In this document: positions 61,310 through 64,000 of the stretch, piece by piece | Numbering within the stretch: the stretch's first letter is position 1 | How the letters are laid out: each line of letters starts with the position of its first letter | Assembly: GCF_900100165.1 (NCBI RefSeq) | Contig: NZ_FNEO01000003.1 | Coordinates: forward strand, 184,951-248,950 | Direction: 5' to 3' | DNA length: 64,000 bases | From: Flavobacterium glycines | Lineage (GTDB): Bacteria > Bacteroidota > Bacteroidia > Flavobacteriales > Flavobacteriaceae | The notes under the pieces: generated by a model | What the model saw: only the letters and a program-made list of their open reading frames with translations | Told to the model about the DNA's origin: nothing | Databases searched by the model: none | Made by a program: the position numbers and the translations under genes

Positions 61310-64000
61310 TTACTTGTTTATATATAAATATCCCGAACGTTGTTTTGTTATTCCCTGGGCATTTTTATATTTAACAACATAGAAATATACACCACCAGGT
61401 AATTCTTCATTTTTACCAATGGTTGTTCTTCCTTCTGATATTCCTCTAAAGAATTTTCCATCCAGACCATATGAACTAACATCATACACAACAACTCCCC
61501 ATCTATTAAAAATAGTTACATTATTTTCCGGATAAGATTGAATATTTCTAATTACAAAAACATCGTTCTCTCCATTACCATTAGGCGTTACAGCATTGAA
61601 AATTTCCAAATCATCTTCCGAAGCACTAAAATTATTTACTTCTAAATAATCAAAAGTTTTACTTGCATTCGAATCGTTTGGTTTTTTTGGATTCAAACCT
61701 ATTTCTTCTCTGTTTGTTAATCCATCATTATCACAATCACTATCTAAAAATGTATCTGACAATGGCAAAGTGATATTATTTGGGATTGAATTACAAGGAT
61801 TCAACGAATCTGTTTGATCTATTTTCTCTTGTCCATCAGTTACCCCATCACCATCTGTATCCGGATTTAATGGATTAGTACCGTCAAGTTTTTCTTGTTT
61901 ATTAGTTACTCCATCACCATCACAATCAGAAGTTTCCCATGCAGATGTAGGGGCAACAGTTTGACTGGCTAAAACAAATTTGCATGGATTTTTAGAATCT
62001 GTTCCGTCAGTTTTCTCTTTTCCATCGGTTACTCCATCACCATCTGTATCCGGATTCAATGGATTAGTACCGTCAAGTTTTTCTTGTTTATTAGTCACTC
62101 CATCACCATCACAATCAGCAGTTTCCCATGCAGAGGTTGGTGCAACAGTTTGACTAGCTAAAATAAATTTACATGGATCTTTAGGATTTGTTCCATCGGT
62201 TTTTTCCTTTCCATCGGTTGCTCCATCACCATCTGTATCTGGATTCAATGGATTAGTACCATCGATTTTTTCTTGTTTATTATTTACACCGTCATTATCA
62301 CAATCGGCTGTTTCCCATGCAGATGTTGGTGCAACAGTTTGACTCGCTAAAATAAATTTACATGGATCTTTAGAATCTGTTCCATCGGTTTTTTCTTTTC
62401 CGTCAGTTACTCCGTCACCATCTGTATCCGGATTCAATGGATTAGTACCATCAAGTTTTTCTTGTTTATTATTTACACCGTCATTATCGCAATCGGCTGT
62501 TTCCCATGCAGATGTTGGGGCAACAGTTTGACTCGCTAAAATAAATTTACATGGATCTTTAGGATCAGTTCCATCAGTTTTTTCTTTACTATTTGTAACA
62601 CCATCACCATCACAATCAGCTGAATTCCATGCTGTACTTGGTGTTACTGTTTGACTTGCCAAAACAAATTTACATGGATCTTTAGGATCGGTTCCATCAG
62701 TTTTTTCTTTTCCATCGATTACTCCATCACCATCTGTATCCGGATTCAATGGATTAGTACCATCCAATTTTTCTTGTTTGTTGTTGACACCGTCATTATC
62801 ACAATCGGATGTTTCCCATGCAGATGTTGGTGCAACGGTTTGACTTGCCAAAACAAATTTACATGGATCTTTAGGATCTGTTCCGTCTGTTTTTTCTTTA
62901 CTATTTGTAACACCATCACCATCACAATCGGCTGAATTCCATGCTGTACTTGGTGTTACTGTTTGACTTGCTAAAATAAATTTACAAGAGTCAGCAGGAT
63001 CGGTTCCATCAGTAACTTCTTTTCCATTGATTACACCATCACCATCACAATCTAAATCATTCCAATTGATCGTTAGAGTAACAGAATTGGATTGAGAAGA
63101 ACAATTATCCGTTACTGTCAACGTATAGGTTCCGGCAGGAAGATTAGAAACCGTTGCCGTAGTTCCAACTACAATATTAGCTGAATTTTTCCAAGAATAA
63201 TTTACCGTTCCTACTGAATTAGTAACTGATCCGGCAATTACTGATCCGGTAGTACTCGAACAAGAAGCTTCAATCTTAGAAGAAGTGGCAAGTGTTAAAG
63301 CAGCACTTGGTTGTGTAATAGTAACTGTTTTAGTAACTGTACATGCATTTACGTCTGTAACCGTCACCGTATAAGTACCTGATGCCAATCCTGTAGCCGT
63401 AGCCGCTGTACCTCCCGATGGAGACCATGAATAGGTATAAGGAGCTGTTCCGCCCGTTACACTGATAGTAGCACTACCATTCGAACCTCCGAAACAAGCA
63501 ATATTCGTTTGAGAACTTATTGATGCATTTAAAGCAGTTGGCTGAATAATTGTAAATGATTTTGTAGCAGTACATGCATTTGAATCTGTAACCGTAACTG
63601 TATAACTACCCACAGCTAATCCTGTAACCGTAGCCGCTGTACCACCCGATGGAGACCATGAATAAGTATAAGGAGCTGTTCCGCCTGTTGGAGATACTGT
63701 TGCACTACCGTTTGATCCTCCATTACAAGAAACATCCGTTTTACTACCTGTACTTGCATTTAAAGCAGCACTTGGTTGTGTAATAGTAACACTTTGTGTT
63801 TTCGTACATAAATTAGCATCCGTAATTGTTACGGTATAAGTACCAGCTGCCAATCCTGTTGCAGTAGCCGCTGTTCCGCCCGATGGAGACCATGAATAGG
63901 TATATGGAGCTGTTCCGCCAGAAGCTGTAACTGCAGCACTACCATTAGAACCTCCGAAACAAGCAATATTCGTTTGAGAACTTATTGATGCATTTAAAGC
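61310..64000 (-). CDS. T9SS type B adhesin with SprB repeats and calcium-type TSP3 repeats (5' end outside window)
   Basis: The frame is open to the right edge, 897 codons so far. The visible part begins with about four SprB-type units of some 77 residues (GGTAPYTYSWSPSGGTAAT, GTYTVTVTDVNACT); the fourth is diverged. There follow 14 DxDGDG-type thrombospondin type 3 motifs joined by near-identical segments (EKTDGTDPKDPCKF, SQTVAPTSAWE). The C-terminal 90 residues are a gliding-motility/T9SS type B sorting domain (VTPNGNGENDVFVIRN, IFNRWGVVVYD, GGVYFYVV). It should be secreted by T9SS with the PorP/SprF protein downstream and displayed on the surface. Confidence 0.93.
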   Translation of the reverse strand, partial: ALNASISSQTNIACFGGSNGSAAVTASGGTAPYTYSWSPSGGTAATATGLAAGTYTVTITDANLCTKTQSVTITQPSAALNASTGSKTDVSCNGGSNGSATVSPTGGTAPYTYSWSPSGGTAATVTGLAVGSYTVTVTDSNACTATKSFTIIQPTALNASISSQTNIACFGGSNGSATISVTGGTAPYTYSWSPSGGTAATATGLASGTYTVTVTDVNACTVTKTVTITQPSAALTLATSSKIEASCSSTTGSVIAGSVTNSVGTVNYSWKNSANIVVGTTATVSNLPAGTYTLTVTDNCSSQSNSVTLTINWNDLDCDGDGVINGKEVTDGTDPADSCKFILASQTVTPSTAWNSADCDGDGVTNSKEKTDGTDPKDPCKFVLASQTVAPTSAWETSDCDNDGVNNKQEKLDGTNPLNPDTDGDGVIDGKEKTDGTDPKDPCKFVLASQTVTPSTAWNSADCDGDGVTNSKEKTDGTDPKDPCKFILASQTVAPTSAWETADCDNDGVNNKQEKLDGTNPLNPDTDGDGVTDGKEKTDGTDSKDPCKFILASQTVAPTSAWETADCDNDGVNNKQEKIDGTNPLNPDTDGDGATDGKEKTDGTNPKDPCKFILASQTVAPTSAWETADCDGDGVTNKQEKLDGTNPLNPDTDGDGVTDGKEKTDGTDSKNPCKFVLASQTVAPTSAWETSDCDGDGVTNKQEKLDGTNPLNPDTDGDGVTDGQEKIDQTDSLNPCNSIPNNITLPLSDTFLDSDCDNDGLTNREEIGLNPKKPNDSNASKTFDYLEVNNFSASEDDLEIFNAVTPNGNGENDVFVIRNIQSYPENNVTIFNRWGVVVYDVSSYGLDGKFFRGISEGRTTIGKNEELPGGVYFYVVKYKNAQGITKQRSGYLYINK
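61740..63070 (-). repeat. Tandem DNA repeats coding TSP3 segments
   Basis: Units of about 189 bp (63 codons) recur with few changes; for example the segment reading TGTATCCGGATTCAATGG on the plus strand, with single-base variants, occurs near 61856, 62046, 62236, 62425 and 62737. High DNA-level identity points to recent duplication and possible length variation. Confidence 0.75.

Noticed and set aside
61740..63900. Regular repeats as a possible CRISPR array
   Set aside because: Repeats are long, lie within one open frame, and code SprB and TSP3 protein domains; there are no unique spacers of fixed length and no cas genes.

Overview
The window is a chromosomal segment of a Flavobacteriaceae bacterium, most likely a Flavobacterium. 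The evidence is the AT-rich sequence, many matches to the Bacteroidota -7 box (TAnnTTTG) just upstream of genes, a type IX secretion/gliding-type cluster (SprB-repeat adhesin, PorP/SprF, OmpA-TPR protein), a lipid A/KDO gene, and family-level matches to flavobacterial housekeeping proteins. No rRNA, prophage, insertion sequence or CRISPR array is visible.

Layout. 1-5.8 kb holds the start of folP (minus, cut by the window edge), a duplicated DUF1599 protein with a DoxX-like membrane protein, a TlpA-like lipoprotein thioredoxin, tpiA, a bestrophin-like membrane protein, prmA and clpS. 5.8-9.4 kb holds a split YeeE/YedE sulfur-type transporter pair, a lipoprotein, kdsA and an outer-membrane protein. 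9.6-16.4 kb holds a PAS histidine kinase, an AI-2E/PerM-type permease, the acetate pathway ackA-pta and corA. 16.8-20.9 kb is a small secreted carbohydrate cluster: a GH28 polygalacturonase-like enzyme, a CE7-type esterase and an alpha/alpha-toroid glycosidase. 21-36.5 kb holds panB, an RluA pseudouridine synthase, a membrane protein, a 1353-residue hybrid sensor kinase, amt, comM/yifB, tilS, a pabB-like gene, a DoxX protein and lpdA.

36.6-40.6 kb is an accessory island: a flavin reductase, short membrane proteins, a GNAT acetyltransferase, a lipoprotein, a frameshifted small gene, a truncated gene remnant and an AbiGi-like protein. Related, partly palindromic intergenic elements separate some of these genes, giving a cassette-like look. 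40.8-49.4 kb holds a large FAD/Fe-S D-lactate or glycolate oxidase, then a probable peptidoglycan-recycling operon (GH10-like lyase or hydrolase, AmpG-like permease, GH3 NagZ-like enzyme) into which a KilA-N gene has been placed.

49.5-57.8 kb is a peroxide-defence group (AhpC-type peroxiredoxin, thioredoxin, DUF6952, Tpx) running into an envelope/division operon (dgkA, ftsK, lolA, lptF/G-type, ribB with a dead RibA domain). A tRNA-Ser(TGA) follows, with a decayed tRNA-Arg(TCT) fragment beside it. 58.4-64 kb is the minus-strand OmpA, PorP/SprF and T9SS adhesin cluster; the adhesin runs off the right edge.

The most unusual items are the cassette-like island, the orphan AbiGi-type protein, the KilA-N gene inside a muropeptide operon with a perfect internal palindrome, the tRNA-Arg remnant, and the conserved-looking redox neighbourhood with DUF6952. 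All functional calls rest on motif recognition by eye; no database search was run.
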